Positions 36,003-48,098 are shown, counted from the first letter of the stretch. The stretch: 64,000 nucleotides of DNA from Turbatrix aceti (GCA_963969345.1 OZ017766.1:6510001-6574000); one strand, 5' to 3'. Numbers and translations: made by a program. Notes: a model not told the origin generated them from the sequence alone.

Positions 36003-37309
36003 CTTTTTTTCTTGAAGTAAATTTTTTGATCGTTATAAACATAATATCGTAATTCATAGTATCTTACAACGCTCTTTTTTACGTTTTCCAACAGTTTTCA
36101 TCCTTTTTTCGCTCAAAATGTCTTTTTTTGAACTTCCATTTTCCTGTTTTTTATAAAACACAGGAAGAAGCCAACAAAAACTTTTACGATTCGCCAAAAA
36201 AAGTTCACGAAACAACAAACTTGTGAATCCAAGTCCAAATTACAACCTGGGGCAACAAAATGATCGATACACAGTTTAAAATGCCAACCAACTGTTCGCC
36301 AAAACGGGAAAGTAACAAAAATGTGAACATTAGCCACGAAAAAAAGACATTACGTGTAACATTTGACTCATCTTTACACAGTTTCCAAAATGAAATTGCC
36401 CCATGTATAGGCTTCCGATTCGGGCACTTTATAAATATCGATCGATCAGGTACAAAGCTAACCACCGCCCCCGCATACTCAAGGATAAAATCTCAGAAAA
36501 AACTTGGTTCAAAACGCGGATAAAACGCGGGTGAACGCGCGCCAGGAAAAATACTCCCGAAGCGAAATTTTCGACTGGTCATTTTTGCAGTCAGAGAGAG
36601 AGAGCGTGAGAGACACCGACGAGACACTACACGTCGAATGTTGGTTGTCGATGGGCATAAAAAAAGCCACACGCACAAAGGGATAAAGGGACAAAGCGAA
36701 AAGGATTTGCTGTTGTCAGAAATTCGGTATGGATTTTTTTTAGGATGTTACAATCGTATTTTATGCGACAAACACTTTTTGATGAAGTGCAAGGTATCGT
36801 ATACGAAATCGGATGAATTATGATTTATTTACGATTACAGAACGTTCTTCAAGCAATGATAAGTTTTTTGGGGGAGTGTCAAAGATAAATATGTGAGGGG
36901 TATGAATTTGATATTTTTCTTACGATCGTTTCAATCACTGACATCCAGGAAACGGTAGGGTCACTCCAAAAATGGAATTTTTTCTAGCCAAAATTGACAT
37001 TTTTTAAGATTTTTTGGGTCGCATCACAAAAACTATGCTGGTCAAAAAAGTTTTTAATTGAAAATCCGTAAAAAATAAGGGTTTATCTCAAAAAAATGCC
37101 GAAATCGAAATAAATTTATTTTTGATCGCCTTTCAATTTTCTGTGAATTCGTAAAACCAAAATTTATTCAATCAATGCATTTTGGAGAACTCATGGAGAT
37201 TTTTGGGTTCTATTTGGCACCGACTGTTTTTTGTCCAAATTTCATAATATTTACATAATTGACCGACAAATCTGTTTTTGGAAATAAATGACCCTGATTT
37301 TCATTTTTC
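36003..37309. other. AT-rich intergenic DNA
   Basis: No supported gene. Short frames are present on both strands, but none has splice context or resemblance to a known protein. Confidence 0.5.
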
Positions 37310-38480
37310 GACTAGTTTTGTTTCCAATTTGGATTCCTTGAAATTTGGTGTTATTTGAAATAATTTCGTATTTTTAAACATCGTTTTACGGTATCCGGTA
37401 ACACTGAAACAAAAATGTCCAATTTGATTCACATATTTTCTGGACCCCTGCAAAATAAGACAGAAATCAATGCAGCGCTCCAAATATGTATTTATTGCGG
37501 AAGCCTGCACTTTTTTGGCCCCTTCCAAACCAGTTCGTTCGTTTGTTCGTTCGTTCATCGATTGATTCCTGTGGCGAAGAAACAACATGCATCTACAAAT
37601 GTCTTCATTCACTTTTTAAAAAACTCAGCACCTGTCACCTGTCTTCCAATTTCCAACTTTTGAAGTCTGGAAATGGCAATTATTGCCGTTGCACTCATTT
37701 TTCTGGGTATTTTTGTCTTTGCTGTTCATGGTGAGTAAAATCGTTTTTTTGGAAGAAAAGATAACGATAAACTATACCGATTTTTGTTTTTAGCAGCATA
37801 CTCGATCAACGGAATCAACATTTTTATCAGTCCCCAACTCAGGCAATTAGCCATGTTTAAACGACCTGCGAACTCTAATTCTAATCATCCGTCGGATTCG
37901 GTGTCCCCATCTGCTCCGACAACATCAGACAAGGAATCTACCGGTCTGCGCAACAGAAAATCGTAAAGTTATCTCCCGACTGAAATCTCTGTTCTCATCT
38001 TTTTCATTTTTGGTGGGAAATGTATTTACAACTGCGAACTGTTGTAACGCGCAGAAAAATTATCGAAACAGATATCGTATTTCTGAAAATTCTGAAAAGC
38101 ATCGACTGACATGAATGAATAAATTTCGGCCAAAGTTGAAGGTCAATTGTGATCAAATTTGTGCAGAAAGATGCCAAACACAATTTTTTACGTTGCTTGA
38201 TCTGGGTGAGCTGCATGAATCAATCGATGAACGAAGTAACAAACGAACAAACTGGTTTGGAAGGGGCCAAAAAAGTGCAGGCTTCCGCAATAAATACATA
38301 TTTGTGGCGCTGCATTGATTTCTGTCTTATTTTGCAGGGTTCCAGAAAATATGTGAATCAGTTTGGACATTTTTGTTTCAGTGTTACCAAATACCTTAAA
38401 CCGCTGTTAAAAAAGACGAAATTATTTCAAAAAACGCCAAAAATTTAGGCATTCCAAATTGGAAACAAACGTTGTAAACA
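37310..38480. repeat. Long inverted repeat (two ~265-bp arms) around a small gene
   Basis: The left arm (about 37310-37575) reads TTTCCAATTTGG, CATATTTTCTGGACCCCTGC and TTTTGGCCCCTTCCAAACC. The right arm (about 38213-38480) carries the complements in reverse order: GGTTTGGAAGGGGCCAAAA, GCAGGGTTCCAGAAAATATG and CCAAATTGGAAA. The loop of about 640 bases holds a two-exon small gene. No transposase is present. Confidence 0.85.
37673..37966 (+). CDS. Small secreted or membrane-anchored peptide, 76 aa
   Basis: Exons 37673-37730 and 37794-37966 join in phase 1 (GTGAGT donor, TTTTTAG acceptor) and end at TAA. Residues 1-19 are a strong hydrophobic signal (AIIAVALIFLGIFVFAV), likely cleaved after AVHA. 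The mature part starts YSINGINIFISPQLRQ and then becomes Ser/Asn/Pro-rich, ending RNRKS. No cysteines. No family recognised. It lies in the loop of a long inverted repeat, which suggests mobile or duplicated origin. Confidence 0.55.
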
Positions 38481-38796
38481 AAATTGGGCCGCTGAATTAC
38501 TTTCCAAAAATCATTTTTTTTATAATTTTCTGTATTTTCCAGCACGCCTACCGTGCCCGTCCCTGCTTCTTTCCCCCCTTTGCCCCCGGTCCTCAGGCTT
38601 TATGAACTCCACAATGCCGCCAAGACCCGAGGCCAACCAACGCCAAGGGCCTGGGCCCGGGTGTCAGGCACAATGGTGCATGCTAGCCTACATACAATGG
38701 CAGAGAATGGCTTTCTCTTCCTGCAACTTTGTTGTTGTCGTTGTAGCCACGCGGTCTGCATGCCTGCCGGCAGTCGACAACCAACCTCGCCGCAAG

Positions 38797-38843
38797 TTTA
38801 CGTTCATCCTACCTGGCACACCCAGGTGGGATGAACGTAAATT
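38797..38843. repeat. 21-bp hairpin with 5-base loop
   Basis: The left stem TTTACGTTCATCCTACCTGG pairs with CCAGGTGGGATGAACGTAAA across a CACAC loop, with one mismatch. It is followed by AT-rich DNA. It could be a terminal hairpin of a degenerate element or a small structured RNA. No gene overlaps it. Confidence 0.7.
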
Positions 38844-39767
38844 TATTTATTTACGATACAAAATGTGATACACTGATTTTTTATCGTAAATTAAATGCAT
38901 ACAGATTATATGCCGAGCGAAAAAATAGGATTAGCCATGATTGGCATGATGCCAAAGAAATCGGGACGATGAAGCCTAATTTTTCTGTCATCCAAGATTT
39001 TACAGCTTGAAAATTTACCCCGTTGATTTCTGATTTCTGTCATCATAAAATTTTACAATTATCGATTTTTTAAGTTATCGCAAAACATCTGTTTACGATA
39101 AAGTTTTTTAAGCAAAAAATGCGGAAAATTTCATTTTGCAAAAACACAAATCGAGAACAAATGTGCCGCATGCCGGTGAATCATGCTCGGCATTTCCCTT
39201 GCATCCGACCCCAAAAAACTGTGTTCAACATGCCCTTTGATCATCACCGCAAATTTTTACGTTCACAGATGTCTGTCTGCTTTTTTGTGTCTGTTGCGCA
39301 TTCAACAACCTGGGACTCTATTAATTATGTACCCCGCTAAAGAACGAGAACGGCACGATGCCACGATCAGCAGGATACCGCCGAAGAAAGATCCAAATTA
39401 ATTGTTCGTTCCCCGAAAAACATCCCATCATCCGTAGACCGGTTACGTTCGTTTGTTTCTTTCCCCCGATGATTTTTGTTTCCCCCTTCGTTCCATCCTT
39501 CGCCCTGGACTCAACAGGCCAACAAGCATATAAACTATTATTCCTTGGCGCGCGGACGGACCAGACGAGATGCGCTGCGATCAGACACCCGTGTTGGCGC
39601 GCGTGCGCGAGCGTTCTTTTCTCTTTTCGATTATTTAGCTTGCTTCCCGGACGCGCACGGTGCCGCGCAGCGCGGTCGACTCGGAAAACGACGAACCAAG
39701 CATACGACGACGCCGATGATGATTGCGCAGTGAAACGTGACTAAAGCAGAAATAATTTATATTAGAG

Positions 39768-39902
39768 TAGTTTCAGATTTTTTTAGATGCTTAAAATTGA
39801 AGTTTTTTTTGAATTTTTTTTTTTATTTTTACATTGGAATTTTTTTGAAGTTTTTTTTCTGTCATTAGTAGTTTCAGATTTTTTTAGATGCTTAAAATTG
39901 AA
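39768..39902. repeat. 34-bp direct repeat, copies 101 bp apart
   Basis: TAGTTTCAGATTTTTTTAGA plus TGCTTAAAATTGAA occurs identically at 39768-39801 and 39869-39902. The spacer is poly-T rich. It lies just downstream of the orphan minus-strand gene that ends at 39942. Confidence 0.75.
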
Positions 39903-39941
39903 AATCAATCGCAGTTATTTTAATTTCATTTTAAAGCATAT

Positions 39942-40651
39942 TTAATTATTTAGAGCGTTCAAAATTGGATAAACAATTCCATTGTTAATTACAAAAAACA
40001 GCGAAGGAACATTCAAATCTTGCTGCTGACTTGTGGATGAGAAAGCTTGCAATTCAGCGTTTGCCTCGTCCCAAAAGATCAGATTAGCTTCCAGTTTGAC
40101 CGCAACATCCTGCCACGAACTGCATCCGACGAAGAAGTTGTAAACTTTTTCCCTGGTGTCGTCAGAGTTTTCTTGGGTCATGAGATATGCCACGGACCTA
40201 CAAAAAAATGCGTTTGATGCATATTTAAATTTTTTTGCTTGACTTACCGAACAAATGAGCCATCCGTCAAATCCAGTTGAATGCCAGTGAACTCCGCGAT
40301 GTTGAATTGTTGCGATGCCTTCATTCTGGTGACTGGTGCGTCGTTGACAAGCGGAAGGCCGATTTTTTGAGCGATCTCTCGTTGCCAGTTCCTGTTCACT
40401 GGATTCACGATTATTGGTTGAGCTTGTTGCTGTGGTACCAGTGCGGGACGGCAGGCTTCCAGTAACTGACCAGATGTCAAGTTTCGTACTGGCAAACCGT
40501 TTTCATCGACAACGGGGTCCATTTTGAGTGCCATGGTACAAAAGACAACGCGTTTAGCTGCACGAAGCAAAAAGGCGTTGTCAGACGGACTTTGTGCGGC
40601 ATCCAGGAGATATTCGTCCAGATTATCCATGAGCTTCTGATCAGTTGCCAT
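39942..40651 (-). CDS. Orphan protein, 219 aa
   Basis: Exons 40248-40651 and 39942-40197 (complement) join in phase 2 (CGGTAAGT donor, TTTGTAG acceptor). The protein starts MATDQKLMDNLDEYLLDAA. It has a helical segment (LRAAKRVVFCTMALKMDP), a Gln/Pro/Asn-rich stretch, and a C-terminal part with VYNFFVGCSSWQDVAVKLE. No signal peptide and no recognised domain. The start lies 41 bases after the stop of the truncated MULE transposase gene on the same strand. The two may therefore be one decayed unit joined by a frameshift, an operon-like pair, or unrelated. Confidence 0.5.
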
Positions 40652-40692
40652 AAATTCCAGACCTTGATTTCGAGGTTTGCGATTTTTTGCCG

Positions 40693-41584
40693 TCAATTGC
40701 GTATGCCGAACAATTGACTCTTTGCAAATTTTTCGCTCCTGGCGCATCGAAGCCTGCCACCCGCCGCTCGCTTCAGAGCATCGAAGACACCGACGTAATC
40801 TTCTTCGCTTTTTCCCTTCATCAATGCGAATGCGACCGGCATCCATTCGCCAGTGACTAAAAATATGTACAAAATAACTAATTAAGAACAATGAAAAAAA
40901 GGTTAACTTACCAGTGCCACGGCCTCGTGGAACATCAACAAACGCGTGAATGATGTGAACTTGCTCGTAGCCGTATTTTTCTTTGGGTGGAAGAGTGAAT
41001 GTGCCGTCGGCCACCAAAATACGGCTGTTTCGCATGATACGTAACAACTTCGGATGACTCGTGATGTGATGATCATCGGTTGCAGAAATGACGTACTTTT
41101 TGTTGATCTTGGGGGCCGTTTTCTTCTTGAAAGTACGTTCATGGCGTTTCATGGTACTTCGCGCTTCGTTCCAATCCTTGTATCCTGCAGACCGCTCAAA
41201 GTTTTCCTCTTCGCCGGAGCTTTCGCTGTCACCTAGCAGTCAAGTGTGTGTACATGTACGCTTCGCTCCTCTCCGCGCGCCGTGCTCGACAGCTGCTGCC
41301 CGCGCGCGCGGGATCGCCAGCCGAGTCGGCATCCATCCATCCATCGGCAGGGTCAGCAAACTAAACCACCCCTCCGTAAAGTGAAATAAAAAAAAACCAA
41401 CCAACGAACCTGGCAAGTAAGTAGCACGGAAGAAAAGGCGCCAAAACAGAGATCCGTGGCTGCTTGCTGGGCTTTTCCCGCCACTTTGCATCAACGCTTC
41501 AATGCCGATTTGACCAGGTTTTGCAGGTCTCGAACGAACATCCAAGCAAGCAAGGAAGACATTTTTAGGTAAACAAAGAAGCAT
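40693..41584 (-). CDS. Truncated MULE-type transposase gene
   Basis: Exons 41410-41584, 40912-41232 and 40693-40856 (complement) agree in phase (phases 1, 1) and give 219 residues. Exon 2 reads MRNSRILVADGTFTLPP then QVHIIHAFVD, the start of the MULE DDE domain with its first catalytic Asp (DGTF). Exon 3 continues EWMPVAFALMKGKSEEDYVG, typical of this family. The frame stops soon after (IRN), so the second Asp and the Glu, the zinc knuckle and the C-terminal half are missing. It cannot be an active transposase alone: it is a remnant or a domesticated fragment. The N-terminus (exon 1) is less certain. Confidence 0.65.
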
Positions 41585-42126
41585 CGAAAAGTGCAGTTTT
41601 GAGCGAAAAAGACAGAAAACTGATCGCAGTGAAAAAAGCGTTGCGAGATACGGATATTACTTTTTTTTACGGTGGAAAAACGTTACTCAAGTAAGTTTTT
41701 GAGAACGAAAAAATATTACTCGAAGTAACATTCTTTGATGAAAAAGTATTACTTTTTGTTTCGTATCCTAAAACGAAACTTTTTTTGCGCCCCATTCAAC
41801 CCATCATCATCAGTCTAAATAGTTTTCAGAAGTGCTTTTTATGGTGCCGCTAGTAGAAGCACAACTTATCGCAAAGGAATCATCGTGAAATCAATTCAAA
41901 CGGTACAGTATCTATACATGAGGATCGTTTGGACGAACGAGGACCCGATCTCTCTCAAGATCGATCCCCCAGCAGGTGTCTGTGTGTGGACGGGGAAGGA
42001 AGGGGTTATACAACAATTGTGTAGGGAGGTAGATCAAGCAGGGGGATTCAAAAAGATTCGCATTCAAAAATTAACAAACATAATTAAGGAACAAAAAAAT
42101 GAATATTGATTAAAAAAAAGAAAAGT

Positions 42127-42816
42127 TTACTTGGATGCCTTCGCGGCCTTCTTGGGTGCAGCGGCTTTCTTCGGGGCAGCGGCCTTCTTGGGCTTGGGGG
42201 CAGCCTTCGCCTTGGCAGCAGCGGGCTTGGCAGCGACCTTCTTCACCACCTTCTTGGGCGCAGCGGCCTTCTTGGGAGCGGCGGCCTTCTTGGGGGCAGC
42301 AGCCTTTTTGGGGGCAGCGGCCTTCTTGGGCTTGGCAGCAGCGGCGGAAGCGGGCTTGGGTGCAGAGGCCTTCTTGGGGGCAGCGGCCTTCTTCGGCTTC
42401 GACGCAGCCTTGGGCTTGGCAGCGGCCTTTGGCTTGGAAACCTTGGGCTTGGCGGCGGCGGGCTTCTTGTCTCCCAGACGGAAAGATCCAGAAGCACCGT
42501 TGCCCTTGACCTGCTTGAGGGTGCCGTTGACGACGCCACGCTTGAGGGCTTGGCGGATGTGGGCGTTGACGGGGATGAGGTTTTCACCGACCTTGTAGTG
42601 CGTGACGATGTATTTGAGGATAGCGGCACGCGATGAGCCCTTGCGTTCCTTGAGCTCGGCAATGGCCTTACGGATCATTTCGCCGTAGACGGGATGGACA
42701 GCGGGCTTGGGAGCGGCCTTCTTCTCGGCGGGGGCCTTCTTGACGGCCTTCGGCTTGACAGCCTTCGGCGAGGCAACGGGAGCAGCAGCGACTGGGGAAG
42801 CAACTTCGACGGACAT
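42127..42816 (-). CDS. Linker histone H1
   Basis: Intronless, 229 residues. A Pro/Ala/Lys N-terminal tail is followed by the winged-helix globular domain (about residues 40-115): HPVYGEMIRKAIAELKERKG, SSRAAILKYIVTHYKVGENL and NAHIRQALKRGVVNGTLKQV are diagnostic. The C-terminal tail consists of AAPKKAAAPKKA-type repeats that bind linker DNA. No 3' histone stem-loop was seen downstream of the stop, so the mRNA is probably polyadenylated. A TATAAAAG box lies about 370 bases upstream. The large plus-strand open frames over this gene are shadows of the Lys/Ala repeats. Confidence 0.97.
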   Translation of the reverse strand: MSVEVASPVAAAPVASPKAVKPKAVKKAPAEKKAAPKPAVHPVYGEMIRKAIAELKERKGSSRAAILKYIVTHYKVGENLIPVNAHIRQALKRGVVNGTLKQVKGNGASGSFRLGDKKPAAAKPKVSKPKAAAKPKAASKPKKAAAPKKASAPKPASAAAAKPKKAAAPKKAAAPKKAAAPKKAAAPKKVVKKVAAKPAAAKAKAAPKPKKAAAPKKAAAPKKAAKASK

Positions 42817-45800
42817 GTTGTTATTTTTTTTTGCAAAAAAGCGTTGAGAGAGAACGAAAATTCGAACGACGAGTATGTAAACTGAAAAATGAAACAGAAA
42901 TGATACGATGATCGTCCTATTACTCCCTCAGTTGGAGTTGTCCGCAAAACAAAACAAACGCGAAGAAACGGATGAAATACATGCATGCGTACTTATATGC
43001 AAAAAAAGCGCGAACACCAGCACTGGAAACAATAAACAACAAAATCAGGAAGAAGAAAAAAAAGAAAACGATCGACCAAAAATGCCATCCAAAACGAACC
43101 ACGAATGAGAAAAGAAAGAAAAAAAATTTTTAGGAACGAGAATGAAAACGAAAAACTGATGCGTTCGATTGTTTGTCGGGGTCTTTTATACAAGGTCTCA
43201 ACACGGCTGCCTAACTGTAGAACAGACGTACGAATATGCGCGCGCGCGCGGGCTCGAACGCGTACACACAATTATACCAGTGCGTAACACGGATACACTC
43301 CAAAGAGGCGTGGCATTCAAACGAGAGGACTCTCTAACACAACCGCGGTGGGATGCAGAGCGAGGAACGCAAAAATTCACTAACATGCGAAAACTGACTT
43401 CACCTCGGCTCGGTTATCAATTCCTCTCGCGGAGAGTTTGGCATAACTTTGTAGGTGCTATACTTTTTTGAAATCCTGACACTCTGGGGCATCAAATGGT
43501 GTACAAATTGGGGTAATTAATAACGGTCAAGGGGGTGAAAAATGAAAAAGAAAGGCGTAAAAGTGAAAAATTTTCCAAAAAGGTACCTATTTGAAAGGAT
43601 TCTGAATCCTGTGCGTTGTCAACCAAGTCGCGGTGGTATATGGTAGATAGCTGAGATTCCAGGGAATATTTTAAGTGTAAATACAAAAGATTTCATTGAG
43701 ATTTGACAGAGTACGGAGTCAAAACGCGGATCATAATTTAAAAAAGGAGACTACCATCACGCTCAGTTTTTGGGCTGTCGTGAAAAATTTTTCAACTTAA
43801 CTCCAGGCATGTTTTACCTCAATGGATTCGTCAGAATCTGGGCTATCAAATGGTTCTACTTTCGACGGGGTAGGCCCAAATAGGGATTTGTTAACGCGTA
43901 TTACAGCTTTTTCCCTGCGCTATACTCGTCGCGAGATTTGTTTGACTGCGAACAAAAATTTTGTCTTTTTCCGTCTCTTTTTGCATCGGCGAGTTTTTGT
44001 TGACGACGAAGAGAGTCAAAAAGGGAGACAGAACCTTTCAACTGCAACTACCAAAAATTTTAATTTTACAGATTTTACAGATTACAAAATTCAGAATTCA
44101 TAGATTACAAAATTGGCATTTGCAGAATCCATCAATCGATAAATATTGATTGACGGATGAGATGGATTTGCAAAATGGACTAGCATTCCAGTCTGCGTTA
44201 AAAAAGTGCAAGGCTTATGTTAGTAAAAACGGAGGGTAGATATTTTACGGTATTTCTGGAATCCAGGGTTTACAAACCCAAAACGGCAAGAGAAATACAG
44301 AAGTATCCTTTGCAAGATACGGTCAAATATTTAGGTATCTAAAAAAAGTAAAAACATGTTTTCGCGAATTTGGAAGTTTGGGTAGAAAAAAAGCGAACGC
44401 AATTTTCGCTACGAAACCTGCAACCTCGTTTTTTCACTGATTTTTGTTGTTTTGTTTGTTACCTTTGTTCCGATCTTTGTTTTTCGGACCTGATTTCTTG
44501 TGTTTTGGATTCTTTCAGATTGTTCTGATGTTTCGATCAGTGGCGTTCGATTGCTTTTTAGGCCCGGTGAGATTTTTCTTATTTCTGCTTCGTTTTTTTT
44601 TGTGTTTAGATTTTCAGATTACGTTCGATTTCGTCTTTCGACGCGAAAAATCAGAACGCCGTCAGCATACGGTCAAATGACTATCGTTCGCATCAGGAAG
44701 GATACAACAGAACCCCAAAGTCATGTGACAAACGTACCCTACCCTGACTGAATGCATTCGTGGATGAATGTTCATTCTCAATTCTTTAGTCCTCTCTCCG
44801 CACCGGCGCGGTAGTCGGCTGCCAGAAAGACAACCGACAACTAAATACAACCCCAAACATGGTCAGAGAGGTTCGGAGCATAACTATTATCCGTATTCGT
44901 AAATAGTTAAATTTTGGGGTGGGTGGTGAGCTAGGATAGAATTTTTGGTAGTGGTGGTCATCGGTCAGTTCGTTCGTCCACGCATCGATGTTCATCATCA
45001 TCACCAGTACCAGCGCGGCCAGTCAGCCGCCTGACCAACACAGGGCTTTCTTTCTTTCTTTGTTCTCACTCCTTTATTTTCCTCCGGGCGAGGTGACGAG
45101 GTGTAGCACCACAACCAACACGACCCAAGTGCAGTTGTAAATAATTTACAGGTAAGCTCCAGGTAAGTACAGTGCATGCGTGTTTTTTATAATCATTCCT
45201 GGCATTTTTTTGCCAAAAGAAGAAACGGAAGGAAGGAAGAAACATGCTACATAGATACATACGAAGCCGATGGCGAAGAGGGTGTTTTGTGTGAAGAGAC
45301 ACAGTCGTTGTCGTTGCTGGCCGCCGCAGTCCAGCGAGGAGAGTTGGGGTAGTTAGGCCGGGCAAGCCCTTACTCTCTTCCCCGCAAGCAAGCGAGCAAG
45401 CAGGCCAGAACCACGAACCACAACCGACCACATTTATGTATGCTAGCGAACGGAACGAACGCCTAGCGGGTCTCTTTGGACGGACCCCGGTGTCCTGCTA
45501 GAGTCCAGAGAGTGAAACAGCATCGAACACGGGACACATAAGTACGCGGGGGCCCTTCTACTTCTTGCTCCTGCAAGATAGTCAGAAGAGGCCGGCCCCC
45601 GCTCGAAGATGACGACCCCAACAGGGCAATTCTTGTTGAGTTTTTCGAACGCACACATGCATGGGTTTATAAAATTGAGGGCACAAATGATAAATTGAAC
45701 CCAAAAAACAACTGTCAAATGCCCAGCCATGGTTTTAAGTCCTTCAGTGTTTTTTGGCATCAGAAAACTGACAAGTTAACATATTGAACATGTTTAACAT

Positions 45801-46571
45801 CTTGAAAGCCTCAAAACTCATGATGACGTTCTTGCATTTATTTTTACTAAAAAAATTGGTAAAAGTACGTTTTTTTAGCTTACGTACGTGATTTGTACAC
45901 GAAAAGGTGTGCTTTTCAGATTAATAAGAAGTAATGAATACAAATTAGGCTTAACGCACGTGGTTGCTCTAAGACTCATTATAGACACGCAAAATTACAT
46001 GAAGGCCTTTGTTAAAAATGTCAGTTTCACGTGTTAGCACCTTTTTTTCAAAGCATAAAAATAAAAAAATTGTGGAACGTTTTTGGGGCCTTGAAAATGC
46101 CAAAAACTGTGTTTGCACGTTTTTTGACTGTAACCTTAAACAATAATCGTAAAAATGAAAAAAAGTTACTTTCAGAAAGTTTGTTCTTGCCAGCAACAAA
46201 TTTGGTGTATTTTACCTGCATTTTACCGTTTTGTATGTTTGCTTATTTTTTATACTTGTTTATTTTTTGTACCCAATCTTAATGTAAATTGAAGGTAAGG
46301 TTGGCGACAAAATAAATGGCTTTCAAGCTTCAAAAAATGAAGGTTTTTATCTCTAAGAAAAGAAAAAAAGCTGCGAGATTATAATTTGCATTTCAACCAC
46401 CTGCACACAATATAGCTGTCAAGCCGTGCCATCATCATTTGCCGTCAGTTACAACTTCGTCGACGAGTACAGAGAAGGTGTGACAACGGCGACGACGACG
46501 ACGACGATACTCTCTGTCTTCCTCATCGTCGTAGCATAATCACACCGTTACCTCCCCTCGAGTGCATCGTA
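42817..46571. other. 3.7-kb intergenic region between H1 and the MSP-domain gene
   Basis: The genes are divergent, so both promoters lie here. Contents are a CG-rich GCGCGCGCGC tract (43237-43250), GA/TTTC microsatellites, ATGAATG repeats (44750-44775), a CTTTCTTTCTTTG run (45050) and a GACGAC run just before the MSP gene (46490). No gene was recognised on either strand. Confidence 0.55.
43183..43190 (-). promoter_or_regulatory. Candidate TATA box for the histone H1 gene
   Basis: TATAAAAG on the minus strand in the context TTGTATAAAAGACCCC, upstream of the H1 start. The distance (about 370 bases) would imply a long leader or a 5' UTR intron. Confidence 0.35.
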
Positions 46572-47789
46572 ATGGAACGACGAATTGTCTTGAATCCTCC
46601 CGAGTTGATTTCTTTCAAGTCGCTTGGCGAGAAGGAAACCTGCGTTCTGTCAGCTCGCAACAACTGGGATCGTGCTGTCATCTTCAAGATGAAGACAACC
46701 CGTCCTACGCTTTTTAAGATGCGTCCCGTCTTTGGAACCATTGAACCTAAGCAGGAGGTATGTGTATATTAAATCTTTGGTGTCACTCCGGATGACATTT
46801 TTGTTTGTCTTTGCAGAAACGGATCAAATTGGTCTTCAAGGGCTCACAGAAGCCACTCGGCATGAAGGACCGATTTACCGTTGTCCTGGCCAGCGCACCA
46901 CCGAACTGCAAAGATGCTGCACAAGTCTGGCGCCAGAATACGGCCCCCGAAGTTCAGAAAAACACGGTACGCCGCATTCTCAAAATCCGGATCGAGGATA
47001 ACACTGTCAAGCCGCCGAAGAAACCGTCTGGCGAAAGTGAGAAGCTCGATGAAGGCGTGCGACAACTGAAGAAGCACGAAAAGCCTGTCGAAGGTGAAAA
47101 GGCTCCTTTGGAGAAGAAAGCATCTGACGAAAAAATTGAGGAGAAAAAGGACGATATCAAGTTATCTGGCGAGAAACTTTCTGCTGAACGTCCTCGGACG
47201 CCGAGGAAGCAGTCGGCGGAGGTCATGGAGCCTCCTCCTCCTCCGTACAGTATGTTTTTCTTCTGCTCTTGCATGCCTGCTTGCATCAATTTCGTTCCAA
47301 TTTTTGGCGCGAAGACTGCAAAACAGTTGGCGCGCGTTGGTTGCATCTTGGATTTTTTCCCGCCATTTTTTTTGTGACGGCAATTGCTTGACTATGTCTA
47401 CCACTCGGGAAACGATCATATATAACAGCCTGAAAAAAAAGAACCAAAATCACCGTTACTTTACCTAAAATCTTTCTTCAGCGAAAGATGTCAAGCGTCC
47501 AGACGAAGATGCGAAAACTGCAGTTGGCGGAAAGTTTGATGTCAGCGACGGTCCGAAAACGGCAATTGCGGATGACAACGCCCCAAAAACCGCGGTTCCG
47601 GGAAATTTCGGAGACGACGGCAATGCGGTCTGTACCGTGCCTTCCGGAACGGCGATTTCCCCCATTGTACACGCTACCCAACAATCGAGTTCGTCTTCGA
47701 GCTGCTCGTGTTCTTCTCCGGATCCGAATGATCCAGAAGTTATTGCGGAGAGGGCGGAGGAAGAAGCTGCGGAGAAGGAAGGAAAGTAA
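46572..47789 (+). CDS. MSP (major sperm protein)-domain protein
   Basis: Exons 46572-46757, 46817-47249 and 47482-47789 give 308 residues (phases 0 and 1). Residues 1-120 form an MSP beta-sandwich: LNPPELISFKSLGEKETCVL, SARNNWDRAVIFKMKTTRP, VFGTIEPKQE, KDRFTVVLASAP. A Lys/Glu-rich charged linker (about 130-200) and a Ser/Cys-rich, acidic C-terminus follow. There is no C-terminal transmembrane helix, so it is not a VAP. Nematodes encode many such soluble MSP-domain proteins, some sperm-specific; the function here is not predictable. AATAAA is at 47830. Confidence 0.88.
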
Positions 47790-47876
47790 CTTGGCACAGC
47801 ATGTTTTGATAGGTTTTTGTCCGGGGTAGAATAAAAGTGTTTATCTGTGATCTAACAATTTCAAGCAGGGAATGAA

Positions 47877-48000
47877 ATGTTGCTATTGTGACACCTTTTT
47901 TAAATGCAATTTTCGGCATTTTTTAATGTCAGAACCAAGGATAGGCGAACAGCCGGTTTTTTGTTCTCGAACGAACACAAACATTTTGTAAATTTTCTAG
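47877..48000. repeat. Family A fragment joined to half of a GTTCG-type element
   Basis: 47877-47937 resembles the centre of the foldback element at 50.8-51.4 kb (TTGCTATTGTGACACC, AAATGCAATTTTCGGCATTT). It stops abruptly at ATAGGCGAACAGCCGG, which with TTCTCGAACGAACACAAACA matches the right end of the element at 49.3-49.8 kb. This looks like one element inserted into another. Confidence 0.6.
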
Positions 48001-48098
48001 AAGAATTTTCAAAATGTCACCTGAAACATTTTTTGTACAAAAGATTCTATACGAGGTCATTTATTTCAAAAATAGCAATATGCCACAATTGTTACCAT

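Noticed and set aside
38553..38868. Possible exon after the TTTTCCAG at 38541, Pro- and Cys-rich in two frames.
   Set aside because: Two frames are equally open, no donor in phase was found, and the small upstream gene already ends at 37966.
42131..42598. Plus-strand frames of 124-176 codons over histone H1.
   Set aside because: Shadow frames of the GCC/AAG repeat; the minus-strand H1 globular domain is unambiguous.
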